The notes under the pieces: model-generated | Database searches by the model: none | What the model was told of the DNA's origin: nothing | The model's input: only the letters and a program-made list of their open reading frames with translations | Assembly (NCBI RefSeq): GCF_003033885.1 | Contig: NZ_CP024081.1 | Coordinates: forward strand, 2,973,462 to 3,037,461 | Source of the DNA: Pseudomonas rhizophila | GTDB lineage: Bacteria > Pseudomonadota > Gammaproteobacteria > Pseudomonadales > Pseudomonadaceae | Direction: 5' to 3' | Length of the DNA stretch: 64,000 nt | Part shown: positions 33,202 through 44,468 of the stretch, in pieces | How the letters are laid out: each line of letters starts with the position of its first letter | Numbering within the stretch: position 1 is the first letter of the stretch | Translations under genes and position numbers: made by a program

Positions 33202-33347
33202 GTTCTTCCACAGATTCTGTTTCAGGATGAGGGCTCAAACTTTTTTGCTTGGATCGTGCCAAAAACCCGCTGCAGGCCCTGCGCCATGACGTATTGAGTG
33301 CGCTACACTGCGCCGCTTGTGCAAATCGAAGAGTTTGAAGGACAACC

Positions 33348-34007
33348 ATGACGTTCAAGGCCCCGGACAGCCTCGCCGAGCAAATCGCCCATCACCTGGC
33401 CGAGCGCATCATTCGTGGTGAAATGAAGCCGGGCGAGCGCATCCAGGAGCAGAAGGTCACGCTGGCGCTCAACGTGAGTCGCGGTTCGGTCCGTGAGGCT
33501 TTGCTGATACTGGAGCGCCGGCATCTGATCGCGATCCTGCCTCGCCGTGGTGCACACGTCACCGAATTGAGCGAACACAAGGTGCGCAGCCTCTGTGCGC
33601 TGATGAGCGAGCTGTACATCCTGCTGGGCAACGCCGTGGCTCATGGCTGGCAGGAACAGGCCGACATGGCGCCGTTCATCGAGATCCAGCAGCGTCTTCA
33701 GGACGCCTTCGCGCGCCAGGACATCCGCACCTTCGTCGATGAAAGTTTCAGCGTGATGCGCGCCGCGTATCCCTTCGCCAACAACCCGTACTTGCAGGAA
33801 ACCGTCGAGAACCTGCAACCGGCCATGAGCCGCGCCTACTTCCTGGCCCTGGAACAACGCAAGGCCGAGATGAGCGAATTCCTCGACCTGTTCCAGCGCT
33901 TGCTGACCGCCGTGCTGGCCCGTGATTTGCCGCAGATCCGCATCGTGCTGACGGCTTATGCCCAGCGCAGTTGCGATCTGGTGGTTTCTGCCCTGACGGC
34001 GGCCTGA
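33348..34007 (+). CDS. GntR family regulator, FCD subfamily
   Basis: A 219-residue protein with an N-terminal winged helix (LAERIIRGEMKPGERIQEQK, LNVSRGSVREALLILERRHL, LPRRGAHVTEL) and an FCD-like helical domain. GAAGGACAACC precedes the ATG. It is divergent from xdhA and ends two bases before the smc GTG. It is thus a candidate xdh regulator and is also cotranscribed with smc; this order is conserved in Pseudomonas. Effector unknown. Confidence 0.9.
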   Translation: MTFKAPDSLAEQIAHHLAERIIRGEMKPGERIQEQKVTLALNVSRGSVREALLILERRHLIAILPRRGAHVTELSEHKVRSLCALMSELYILLGNAVAHGWQEQADMAPFIEIQQRLQDAFARQDIRTFVDESFSVMRAAYPFANNPYLQETVENLQPAMSRAYFLALEQRKAEMSEFLDLFQRLLTAVLARDLPQIRIVLTAYAQRSCDLVVSALTAA

Positions 34008-34009
34008 AC

Positions 34010-37000
34010 GTGCGGCTCAAATGCATCAAACTGGCGGGGTTCAAATCCTTCGTCGACCCGACCACGGTGAACTTCCCCAGTAACATGGCGGCGGTGGTCG
34101 GGCCCAACGGTTGCGGCAAGTCGAACATCATCGACGCCGTACGCTGGGTGATGGGCGAGAGCTCGGCCAAGAACCTGCGCGGCGAGTCGATGACCGACGT
34201 CATCTTCAACGGCTCCACCAGTCGCAAACCGGTGAGCCAGGCGAGCATCGAGCTGGTGTTCGACAATTCCGACGGCACCCTGATTGGCGAGTACGCGGCC
34301 TACGCGGAAATCTCCATTCGCCGCAAAGTGACCCGCGACAGCCAGAACAGTTATTTCCTCAACGGCGCCAAGTGCCGACGTCGCGATATCACCGATATTT
34401 TCCTCGGCACCGGCCTCGGCCCGCGCAGCTATTCGATCATCGAGCAGGGCATGATCTCCAAGCTGATCGAGGCCAAGCCCGAAGACCTGCGCAACTTCAT
34501 CGAAGAAGCCGCCGGCATCTCCAAGTACAAGGAGCGGCGGCGCGAGACCGAAAACCGCATCCGTCGCACCCACGAAAACCTGGCCCGCCTGACCGACCTG
34601 CGCGAAGAGCTCGAACGCCAGCTCGAGCGCTTGCACCGCCAGGCCGAAGCCGCCAAGAAATATCAGGAATACAAAGGCGAAGAACGTCAGCTCAAGGCCC
34701 AGCTTTCGGCCCTGCGCTGGCAGGCGCTGAACGAGCAGGTCGGCCAGCGCGAGGCGATCATTGGCAATCAGGAAGTCAGCTTTGAAGCCCTGGTGGCCGA
34801 GCAGCGCAATGCCGACGCCGCCATCGAGCGCCTGCGTGACGGCCACCACGACCTGTCCGAACGCTTCAACCTGGTGCAAGGGCGCTTCTATTCGGTGGGT
34901 GGCGACATCGCCCGGGTCGAACAGAGCATCCAGCACGGTCAGCAACGGCTGCGCCAGCTGCAGGATGATTTGAAAGAGGCCGAGCGCGCGCGCCTGGAAA
35001 CCGAATCCCACCTGGGCCACGACCGCACGTTGCTGCTGACCCTGGGCGAAGAACTGGACCGGCTCACGCCCGAGCAGGAACTCACCAGCGCCGCCGCCGA
35101 AGAGGCTGCCGCCGCCCTGGAAGAAGCCGAGCTGAGCATGCATGGCTGGCAAGAGCAGTGGGACAGTTTCAACCTGAGCTCTGCCGAGCCGCGGCGTCAG
35201 GCCGAAGTCCAGCAGTCGCGCATCCAGCAACTGGAAGCCAGCATGGAACGCCTGGCCGAGCGTCAGCGCCGTTTGGCCGAAGAGCGCGCCTTGCTCGCGG
35301 CGGACCCTGAAGACGCGGCGATTGTCGATCTGAGCGAACAACTGGCTGCCAGCGAAGCCACCCTTGAAGACTTGCAAGCCAGCGAAGATGCCCAGGTCGA
35401 GCGGCTCGAGCAACTGCGCCAGGCCTTGCAACTGGCCCTGCAGAATCAGCAGCAGGCCCAGGGTGAATTGCAGCGCCTCAATGGCCGTCTGGCTTCGCTG
35501 GAGGCCTTGCAGCAAGCGGCGCTGGACCCCGGCACCGGCGCTGCCGAATGGCTGCGCGACCAGCATCTGGCCGAGCGTCCGCGACTGGCCGAAGGCCTGA
35601 AGGTCGATGCCGGTTGGGAACTGGCGGTGGAAACCGTGCTGGGCGCCGATCTGCAAGCGGTGCTGGTGGATGACTTCGCAGGCTTCGATCTGTCGGGCTT
35701 CACTCAGGGCGATCTGCGCCTGCTCAGCCCGCCTGGCGATGGCGTGCGGATGCCGGGCAGCTTGCTGGATAAAGTCGAGGCCCAGGTCGACCTGTCTCCC
35801 TGGTTGGGGCAGGTGAAACCGGTGGACAGCCTTGAACAGGCCTTGGCCCTGCGCGGACAACTGGCGGCCGGGGAAAGCCTGATCAGCCGGGACGGCTATT
35901 GGGTCGGTCGGCATTTCCTGCGGGTGCGCCGGGCCAGCGAAGCCGAGAGCGGCATGCTTGCCCGAGGCCAGGAAATCCAGCGCCTGAGCGCCGAGCGTGA
36001 AGAACGCGAAGCGAGCGTCGAAGCCCTGGAAACCGAATTACAGAATCTGCGGGCGCAACAGCGCCAGCAGGAGAATGGTCGCGAACACTTGCGTCGGTTG
36101 TTGCAGGACGAAGCACGCCAGCAGGGCGAGCTCAAGGCGCAGTTGTCCGCCGGCAAGGCCAAGGTTGAACAACTGGCCTTGCGCCGCACGCGCCTTGAGG
36201 AAGAAATCGCCGAGCTGGGCGAGCAGCGGGCGCTGGAGCATGAGCAGATCGGTGAAGCGCGCCTGCAACTGCAGGAAGCCCTCGATGCCATGGCCGTGGA
36301 CACCGAGCAGCGCGAGTTGCTGCTGGCTCAGCGCGACAGTCTGCGCGAACGCCTCGACCGGGTGCGCCAGGATGCCCGCCAGCATAAGGATCACGCCCAT
36401 CAGTTGGCGGTGCGCCTGGGCTCGCTCAAGGCCCAGTACGATTCCACGCGCCAAGCGTTGGAGCGGCTGGAAATGCAGTCCGAACGCCTGACCGAAAAGC
36501 GCGAGCAATTGAGCCTGAACCTGGAGGAGGGCGAAGCGCCGCTGGAAGAGTTGCGCCTCAAACTCGAAGAGTTGCTCGACAAGCGCATGAGCGTTGATGA
36601 AGAACTCAAGACTGCGCAAATTGCCCTGGAAGATGCCGACCGCGAACTGCGCGACGCCGAAAAGCGTCGTAGCCAGGCCGAACAGCAATCCCAGCTGATC
36701 CGCAGCCAGATGGAACAGCAACGCATGGAATGGCAGGCCCTGACGGTGCGCCGCAAAGCCTTGCAGGACCAATTGCTGGAAGACGGCTACGACCTCGACG
36801 GCGTGCTCGCCACGTTGGTGGCCGGGGCCAACGAGAAAGACGCCGAAGAAGAGCTGGAACGCATCGCCGCGCGCATTCAGCGTCTGGGCGCTATCAACCT
36901 GGCGGCCATCGACGAGTACCAGCAGCAGTCCGAGCGCAAGCGCTATCTGGATGCCCAGAACGACGATCTGGTGGAAGCGTTGCAGACCCTGGAAAACGTC

Positions 37001-37498
37001 ATCCGCAAGATCGACAAGGAAACCCGTAATCGCTTCAAGGATACCTTTGATCAGATCAACGGCGGTTTGCAGGCACTTTTCCCGAAAGTTTTCGGTGGCG
37101 GCAGCGCTTACTTGGAACTGACGGGCGAAGATTTACTCGATACAGGGGTGACCATCATGGCGCGTCCCCCGGGCAAGAAGAACAGCACCATCCATTTGCT
37201 CTCCGGGGGTGAAAAAGCGCTGACGGCATTGGCCCTGGTTTTTGCCATTTTCAAATTGAACCCGGCGCCGTTCTGCATGCTCGATGAGGTGGACGCGCCG
37301 CTGGACGACGCCAACGTGGGGCGTTATGCGCGGCTGGTAAAAGAGATGTCTGAGACTGTGCAGTTCATCTACATCACCCACAACAAGATCGCCATGGAAA
37401 TGGCCGACCAGTTGATGGGCGTGACCATGCATGAGCCGGGTTGCTCGCGTCTGGTGGCCGTGGATGTGGAGGAGGCGATGGCGATGGTGGACGCGTGA
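34010..37498 (+). CDS. smc: Chromosome segregation ATPase SMC
   Basis: A 1162-residue SMC protein. The Walker A motif GPNGCGKSNIIDAVRW is near residues 32-48. Long coiled coils (Glu/Gln/Arg-rich heptads) run about 170-500 and 665-1000, around a hinge at about 520-640. The C-terminal head holds the LSGGEKALTALALVFAI signature and the Walker B CMLDEVDAPLDDANV. The start is GTG (34010), three bases after the GntR stop; MRLKCIKLAGFKSFVDPTT is the standard N-terminus. It compacts and segregates the chromosome with ScpA/ScpB, which are not in this window. Confidence 0.98.
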   Translation: MRLKCIKLAGFKSFVDPTTVNFPSNMAAVVGPNGCGKSNIIDAVRWVMGESSAKNLRGESMTDVIFNGSTSRKPVSQASIELVFDNSDGTLIGEYAAYAEISIRRKVTRDSQNSYFLNGAKCRRRDITDIFLGTGLGPRSYSIIEQGMISKLIEAKPEDLRNFIEEAAGISKYKERRRETENRIRRTHENLARLTDLREELERQLERLHRQAEAAKKYQEYKGEERQLKAQLSALRWQALNEQVGQREAIIGNQEVSFEALVAEQRNADAAIERLRDGHHDLSERFNLVQGRFYSVGGDIARVEQSIQHGQQRLRQLQDDLKEAERARLETESHLGHDRTLLLTLGEELDRLTPEQELTSAAAEEAAAALEEAELSMHGWQEQWDSFNLSSAEPRRQAEVQQSRIQQLEASMERLAERQRRLAEERALLAADPEDAAIVDLSEQLAASEATLEDLQASEDAQVERLEQLRQALQLALQNQQQAQGELQRLNGRLASLEALQQAALDPGTGAAEWLRDQHLAERPRLAEGLKVDAGWELAVETVLGADLQAVLVDDFAGFDLSGFTQGDLRLLSPPGDGVRMPGSLLDKVEAQVDLSPWLGQVKPVDSLEQALALRGQLAAGESLISRDGYWVGRHFLRVRRASEAESGMLARGQEIQRLSAEREEREASVEALETELQNLRAQQRQQENGREHLRRLLQDEARQQGELKAQLSAGKAKVEQLALRRTRLEEEIAELGEQRALEHEQIGEARLQLQEALDAMAVDTEQRELLLAQRDSLRERLDRVRQDARQHKDHAHQLAVRLGSLKAQYDSTRQALERLEMQSERLTEKREQLSLNLEEGEAPLEELRLKLEELLDKRMSVDEELKTAQIALEDADRELRDAEKRRSQAEQQSQLIRSQMEQQRMEWQALTVRRKALQDQLLEDGYDLDGVLATLVAGANEKDAEEELERIAARIQRLGAINLAAIDEYQQQSERKRYLDAQNDDLVEALQTLENVIRKIDKETRNRFKDTFDQINGGLQALFPKVFGGGSAYLELTGEDLLDTGVTIMARPPGKKNSTIHLLSGGEKALTALALVFAIFKLNPAPFCMLDEVDAPLDDANVGRYARLVKEMSETVQFIYITHNKIAMEMADQLMGVTMHEPGCSRLVAVDVEEAMAMVDA

Positions 37499-37756
37499 AA
37501 CACTGCTTGTAGGGCATCTATTTAGGATGCTGTAGGATTTTTTTGAGCCTTGGGCTTGTCGTTCAATTCACAGAATGGCGCAAGCCTACGCGACAGACGG
37601 TGTAAAGTTATCTTTGGTCGTGCTAGTTTAATGTCAATTTTTCGTATGCGTGGGCAAAACGCCATTCAGAACATAGAGTTGGCGCCACGTTTTAAAGCGG
37701 TTTGCACATAGCTAAGCCCCTTATTTTTCAGCATTTTTATAGAGGCACGGGATTAC

Positions 37757-38602
37757 ATGGAAATCGGTCTGCGCGAGTGGCTGATCGTCATCGGCATTAT
37801 TGTCATTGCCGGTATTCTTTTCGACGGCTGGCGCCGCATGCGCGGCGGCAAGGGGAAACTCAAGTTTCGTCTCGACCGCAGCCTGTCGAACCTGCCGGAT
37901 GACGATGGCAATGCCGAGCTGTTGGGCCCGCCCCGGGTGCTGGATACCCATAAGGAGCCGCAACTGGATGAGCATGACCTGCCGTCGATGAGCGCGCCAG
38001 TGCGCGAGCCACGGGAAACGGGTTCCAAGCGCGGCAAGCGCAACAGCGAACCGTCCCAGGGCGACCTGAACCTCAATCTTGACCTGGACGGCGGCCCGAG
38101 CTTCAGCAGCCGCGACGACGACTTCCCGGACGAGAACAAACCCGTGCGCGGCGACAAGGACCAGGCCCAGGCCGAGGAAGTGCTGGTGATCAGCGTGATC
38201 TGCCGCGACCCGGCCGGCTTCAAGGGCCCGGCGCTGTTGCAGAACATCCTGGAGAGCGGCCTGCGTTTTGGCGAGATGGACATTTTTCACCGCCATGAAA
38301 GCATGGCCGGCAACGGCGAGGTGCTGTTCTCCATGGCCAACGCGGTCAAGCCAGGCGTGTTCGACCTGGACGACATCGACCATTTCAGCACCCCGGCGGT
38401 GAGCTTCTTCCTCGGCCTGCCCGGCCCGCGTCATCCCAAGCAGGCCTTTGACGTGATGGTGGCCGCGGCGCGCAAGCTGTCCCAGGAACTCAACGGTGAG
38501 CTGAAGGACGACCAGCGCAGCGTGCTGACCGCCCAGACCATCGAACACTACCGCCAGCGCATCGTCGAATTCGAACGCCGGGCGCTGACCCAGAAGCGCT
38601 AA
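37757..38602 (+). CDS. zipA: Cell division protein ZipA
   Basis: A 281-residue bitopic membrane protein. The N-terminal helix ([20 protein letters not shown]) is followed by a basic/charged and Pro/Asp-rich linker (about 35-135). The C-terminal FtsZ-binding domain runs about 140-275 ([55 protein letters not shown]). ZipA ties FtsZ to the inner membrane. It lies 258 bases after smc and before ligA, as in other pseudomonads. Confidence 0.96.
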   Translation: MEIGLREWLIVIGIIVIAGILFDGWRRMRGGKGKLKFRLDRSLSNLPDDDGNAELLGPPRVLDTHKEPQLDEHDLPSMSAPVREPRETGSKRGKRNSEPSQGDLNLNLDLDGGPSFSSRDDDFPDENKPVRGDKDQAQAEEVLVISVICRDPAGFKGPALLQNILESGLRFGEMDIFHRHESMAGNGEVLFSMANAVKPGVFDLDDIDHFSTPAVSFFLGLPGPRHPKQAFDVMVAAARKLSQELNGELKDDQRSVLTAQTIEHYRQRIVEFERRALTQKR

Positions 38603-38634
38603 AGTCGGCAGAATTTTTTTGGCTGAAGGGCTTT

Positions 38635-38766
38635 TGTGGCGAGGGGATTTATCCCCGCTGGGCTGCGCAGCAGCCCTAAATCCTGGCGCCTTGGCCTTAT
38701 CAGCTAGTTGAGTCGTTAGCTTTGGGACTGCTTCGCAGCCCAGCGGGGATAAATCCCCTCGCCACA
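38635..38766. repeat. Repeat family B inverted pair
   Basis: TGTGGCGAGGGGATTTATCC and its inverted copy flank GGGCTGCGCAGCAGCCC and CTGCTTCGCAGCCCAGCGG cores. It lies between zipA and its terminator. Confidence 0.93.
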
Positions 38767-38817
38767 GGTTGTATGTTCGGCGGGCTCAGGTCCGACTGCC
38801 GATGATTTCAAAAAATT

Positions 38818-41216
<2,399 letters not shown>

Positions 41217-41243
41217 TCATGTCGCCAGGAAACTCGGACCCAT

Positions 41244-41375
41244 TGTGGCGAGGGGATTTATCCCCGCTAGGCTGCGCAGCAGCCCTAAAATCTGCCATCT
41301 CGGTCTGTCTGGCTGATTGAGTCGACAGGATTGGGGCCGCTGCGCGGCCCAGCGGGGATAAATCCCCTCGCCACA
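41244..41375. repeat. Repeat family B inverted pair
   Basis: The same unit as at 38635 (TGTGGCGAGGGGATTTATCC, with inverted copy), with cores GGCTGCGCAGCAGCCC and GGGCCGCTGCGCGGCCC. It lies between the convergent ligA and DUF6124-like genes. Confidence 0.93.
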
Positions 41376-41394
41376 GGGTTATGTGGAGAGTCGG

Positions 41395-41754
41395 CTAGCG
41401 CGGGTCGACGTTATCCAGCGCCCGATTCACCAGCAACCCTCCCAGCTCAATCAACTGCTGAATACCCAGCGCAACATGCCGCCGCGAACCCTCCAGCTCG
41501 AACGCCAGATCACTGATCATGGCATCGGCTGAAGCCAGGGTTTCACTGAGGTTGGCGAGCAGGCATTCGGTGTCGATGCCGTTGATCACGGTGAAGAGCT
41601 GAGCGGGTGCGGGATCGGCTTCCGGCGTTTCCGGTTTTGGCTTCAGGTAGAAGTCGAGGGCGCGCTCGGCGGCTTCGTCGAGTTTCTTAGCGGCGGCGGT
41701 TTTGTGCGGGGATGTTGGATCGGTGTCCGGTGGGTTGGGGGTTGCTTTGAACAT
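41395..41754 (-). CDS. DUF6124-like small Pseudomonas protein
   Basis: A 119-residue protein, MFKATPNPPDTDPTS at the start, then a Lys/Ala-rich stretch (KTAAAKKLDEAAERALDFYL) and a helical C-terminal domain (ANLSETLASADAMISDLAFE, ALGIQQLIELGGLLVNRAL). No enzyme motif, signal peptide or TM helix is seen. It resembles the DUF6124/DUF3077 group of small Pseudomonas proteins present in many paralogous copies; this is from memory. GGAG lies nine bases before the ATG. Its leader contains a structured element at 41808-41880. Confidence 0.75.
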   Translation of the reverse strand: MFKATPNPPDTDPTSPHKTAAAKKLDEAAERALDFYLKPKPETPEADPAPAQLFTVINGIDTECLLANLSETLASADAMISDLAFELEGSRRHVALGIQQLIELGGLLVNRALDNVDPR

Positions 41755-41807
41755 GGTGACGCTCCTATGGGATGGAGCCACCAAGGCCGTCGCTAAACAG
41801 AAATGGT

Positions 41808-41880
41808 GGCGGCTGCACGCAGGTTAGCGAACCGGTCATAGGCACCCGGCAGACTCGAAGGTCTCCCACATACAGCCGCC
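41808..41880 (-). promoter_or_regulatory. Structured leader element upstream of the DUF6124-like gene
   Basis: On the minus strand GGCGGCTGTA (41880-41871) can pair with TGCAGCCGCC (41817-41808), ten pairs with one wobble, closing a multibranch loop. Inside are AGAC-CTTCGA-GTCT (41864-41851) and CCGG/CCGG (41849-41846 with 41835-41832). It ends about 54 bases before the gene start. No rho-independent U tract follows. A cis-regulatory RNA is the likeliest reading. Confidence 0.5.
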
Positions 41881-41940
41881 ATAACGTCATTGCAGTTAGA
41901 CCTGCAACGAAGCATGGGCCGCTTATGCACCTAGAATGAT

Positions 41941-41981
41941 CCGGGTCGCTAAACCCGATCGCTGATTCGTCAGCGACCCGG
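41941..41981. promoter_or_regulatory. Perfect 10-base inverted repeat with 21-base spacer
   Basis: CCGGGTCGCT (41941-41950) and AGCGACCCGG (41972-41981) are perfect inverted arms. It lies about 190 bases upstream of the DUF6124-like start and 190 bases before the metallopeptidase ATG, inside the 418-base divergent region. No T tract follows on either strand, so an operator or recombination-type site is more likely than a terminator. Confidence 0.45.
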
Positions 41982-42172
41982 AAACGATAAAGTCCGGCCC
42001 ATAGGCGCACAAGCCGGCGGATTCTGGCGCAGTTGTAGGCAATGGCGCAAGGCGGGGTAGCCCGACCCGGCAGCGTCCTACACAATGCTCACAATCTTCG
42101 GATGATTCGCACGCTCCTGGGAACGATCACGCACAGGAGGGGATCTAGTCTTGCAGGCCCCCGGAGATCACC

Positions 42173-43333
42173 ATGTACCGCTTCTTCGAGCAACTGAGTT
42201 CACGCATCGCCGCGCCCTTTACGGGCGATCGCTCGCGTAACAGCAAAATCTGGCCGTGTCGTTGCGGCCAGTCGCTGTTTTTTCGCAACAGCCAGTGCCT
42301 GGCCTGCCAGGCGGTGTTGGGCTATCAGCCCGAGCAAAGCCGCTTGTCGTCCCTGCAACCCGGCGAGCAGCCTGGCACCTGGACCCTGGATGCCGACCCA
42401 CAAGCCGGGTTGTTTCGCCGTTGCGCCAACCTCGACACGCCGGCGGCCTGCAATTGGCTGCTGCCGGCCAATGGGCACGACACCTTGTGCATCGCCTGTA
42501 GCTTGAACCGCACCATTCCCGACCTGTCGATCCCGGAAAACCCCGAACGCTGGTGCAAGGTCGAAACCGCCAAGCGGCGGCTGGTGGCGCAATTGATCAC
42601 CCTCGGTTTGCCTGTCATCCCAAAAACCGTCAGTGAAAGTGAGGGGCTGGCCTTCGATTTCATCGGCGTCGACCTCGATGGCACGCCTCCGACCACCGGC
42701 CACGCCAGCGGGTTGGTCACGCTCGACATCAAAGAGGCCGACGATGCCCACCGCGAGCATGTGCGCCAGCAGATGCGCGAGCCGTATCGCACTTTGCTCG
42801 GGCACTTTCGTCATGAGGTGGGGCACTACTACTGGGACCGGTTGATCGCCAACAGCCATTGGCTCGATGCATTTCGCGAGCAGTTTGGTGACGAGCGGGC
42901 CAGCTATTGCGATGCCCTGGAACGTCACTATCAGCAAGGCGCGCCGCTGGACTGGCAAACCCACTACGTCAGCGCCTACGCCACCATGCATCCTTGGGAA
43001 GACTGGGCGGAAACCTGGGCGCATTACCTGCATATGATGGACGCGGTGGACACGGCCCTGGGTTTTGGCATGAGCGCCGGGGAAATGGATTTCGACTACC
43101 AGCCGTTCCCGCCCGAGACCTTGTTCGACCCTGAACATACGGGGGGCGTGGCCTTTCTTTCGTTCGTCAACGCCTGGATCGAACTGGCCGGCATGCTCAA
43201 CGAACTGTCGCGCAGCATGGGCCAACCGGATTTCTACCCGTTCGTCGTACCCGCCGCGGTGATTACCAAGCTGCATTTCATCCATCTGGTGATTCAGGAG
43301 GAGGGCGGCCGGGCTGACGAGGTGCTGCTGTAA
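42173..43333 (+). CDS. Zinc-ribbon zincin-like metallopeptidase
   Basis: A 386-residue soluble protein. The N-terminus holds a zinc ribbon (CRCGQ near 29, CLACQ near 42) and a CIACSLNRTIPDL segment. The centre has HEVGHYYWDRL (His214-His218), an HExxH-like motif read as HExGH followed by Y/W-D. WEDWAETWAHYLHMMDAV supplies a likely third ligand. This matches the putative zinc-binding metallopeptidase family with DUF2248-type ribbon (PF10005/PF15887, from memory). There is no signal peptide. Substrate and role are unknown. It stands alone, divergent from the DUF6124-like gene. Confidence 0.82.
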   Translation: MYRFFEQLSSRIAAPFTGDRSRNSKIWPCRCGQSLFFRNSQCLACQAVLGYQPEQSRLSSLQPGEQPGTWTLDADPQAGLFRRCANLDTPAACNWLLPANGHDTLCIACSLNRTIPDLSIPENPERWCKVETAKRRLVAQLITLGLPVIPKTVSESEGLAFDFIGVDLDGTPPTTGHASGLVTLDIKEADDAHREHVRQQMREPYRTLLGHFRHEVGHYYWDRLIANSHWLDAFREQFGDERASYCDALERHYQQGAPLDWQTHYVSAYATMHPWEDWAETWAHYLHMMDAVDTALGFGMSAGEMDFDYQPFPPETLFDPEHTGGVAFLSFVNAWIELAGMLNELSRSMGQPDFYPFVVPAAVITKLHFIHLVIQEEGGRADEVLL

Positions 43334-43412
43334 CCGCCAACTTGTGGGAGCAAGCTTTGTTCTCACAGGCAAGTGCTTGAACATCTTCAGTTTTTTAATC
43401 CGGCGCGAACGG

Positions 43413-43440
43413 TTGTAACTTCTCGTCAGATAGGTACAAT
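43413..43440 (+). promoter_or_regulatory. Sigma-70 promoter of the 4.5S RNA gene
   Basis: TTGTAA (43413-43418) and TACAAT (43435-43440) are spaced by 16 bases. The predicted start near 43447 gives a short 5' leader before the mature SRP RNA. Confidence 0.65.
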
Positions 43441-43460
43441 GGCGCGGCTCGCCGTCAGGC

Positions 43461-43594
43461 GGGCGTCGTTATGGTGACCCCATCGGTCCCCCCGCAACGA
43501 TTACCCGTGAACCTGGTCAGATCCGGAAGGAAGCAGCCACAGCGGGAACATTGTGTGCCGGGGTGTGGCTGGTGGGGTTGCCTCCATAACGCCC
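43461..43594 (+). ncRNA. ffs: 4.5S signal recognition particle RNA
   Basis: The conserved domain IV apical region is present (GGTCAGATCCGGAAGGAAGC, then AGCCA), with the paired arms CGTGAACCTG and CAGCGGG around it. Outer pairing continues through GGTGACCCCA/TGGGGTTGCC (43473-43482 with 43573-43582) and GTTATGG/CCATAAC (43468-43474 with 43584-43590), then GGGC/GCCC. The mature RNA is probably about 43473-43582; the wider limits include the precursor stem. It binds Ffh for cotranslational targeting to the membrane. There is no Alu domain, as usual in Proteobacteria. Confidence 0.95.
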
Positions 43595-43834
43595 AGGCCT
43601 TCGTTCGCAAGGTTTGTCGAATTTTCTTATCTACTTTGTTTGTTGATCGATTACCGGTCGATATTTTCTGCTGCCTGATGGAAAGCAAAGAGCTCCAGTG
43701 CGTTGCTGCGCAGTGGGGCTTTTTGACTGGAGGGGGCAAAGGGTTTGCGTACGGGCCCTTGCAGTGCTCATTCTCGATATCGCACCAATAGTATGATAAT
43801 TTGCGTGAGTCGATCATTTTCCCGGAGGCTCATC

Positions 43835-44080
43835 ATGGGTACCGTTCGAAAAACCATCACCGTCACCGACCAACAAGACGGCTGGATCAAGGCTCAGATC
43901 GAAGCGGGTCACTACACCAATGATAGCGAATACATTCGCGATCTGATTCGGCGCGAGCAGGAGCGTAGCGCTGAACTTGAGGCTATCCGGTCCGCCCTGA
44001 AAGAGGGTGAATCCAGTGGAAAACCTCAACCATTCGATCCCGATGCGTTCAAGAAGAGAATGCTGACAGCGCATGGCTGA
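43835..44080 (+). CDS. parD: ParD-family antitoxin
   Basis: An 81-residue antitoxin with an N-terminal ribbon-helix-helix (MGTVRKTITVTDQQDGWIKA, IRDLIRREQERSAELEAIR) and an acidic, flexible C-terminus for toxin binding. CGGAGG precedes the ATG at 43835. A -10 like TATGAT at 43792-43797 suggests its own promoter. It overlaps parE by eight bases. ParD should neutralise ParE and repress the pair. Confidence 0.93.
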   Translation: MGTVRKTITVTDQQDGWIKAQIEAGHYTNDSEYIRDLIRREQERSAELEAIRSALKEGESSGKPQPFDPDAFKKRMLTAHG

Positions 44081-44363
44081 ATACCGCCTCACACCTGCCG
44101 CCGAGCGTGATCTTGAAATTGTCTGGACCTATACCGCCCAACGATGGGGCGTGGCGCAGGCCAATCGATACGTTGATACCATCATTGCGGCGTTTTCTGA
44201 ACTGGCGCAGCAGCCTAAGATAGCTCCAGCCTGTGACCATGTTCGAACTGGTTATCGCCGACGTAGTGTCGAACGACACATGATTTACTTTCGGATCACG
44301 GCTTATGGGATTGCGGTGATTCGTGTCTTGCATGATCGGATGGATACACTTCGGAATTTGTGA
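44073..44363 (+). CDS. parE: ParE/RelE-superfamily toxin
   Basis: A 96-residue toxin, MAEYRLTPAAERDLEIVWTY at the start, with GYRRRSVERHMIYFRI and VIRVLHDRMD near the end, all typical of ParE. ParE proteins inhibit DNA gyrase. The start codon overlaps the end of parD, so expression is coupled. Both genes are somewhat poorer in GC than the core genes around them. Confidence 0.93.
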   Translation: MAEYRLTPAAERDLEIVWTYTAQRWGVAQANRYVDTIIAAFSELAQQPKIAPACDHVRTGYRRRSVERHMIYFRITAYGIAVIRVLHDRMDTLRNL

Positions 44364-44408
44364 CAGTAGCCTTTCAATAGAGCCGGACAGCGAACAAGCA
44401 AAAAAGCC

Positions 44409-44455
44409 AAAGAGGAACCCGATCCGTCGCACACCGACAGCCCGGACTCCTCTTT
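44409..44455. terminator. Bidirectional terminator between parE and the XRE gene
   Basis: AAAGAGGA (44409-44416) pairs with TCCTCTTT (44448-44455); inner GATCCG/CGGAC-type pairing extends it. A-rich and T-rich runs flank the two sides, serving the convergent parE and XRE genes. Confidence 0.8.
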
Positions 44456-44468
44456 TTTCATGTCTGCT

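Noticed and set aside
33956..35914. A 652-codon minus-strand frame opposite smc
   Set aside because: Arises from the Glu/Gln-rich coiled-coil coding of smc read backwards; no independent start signal.
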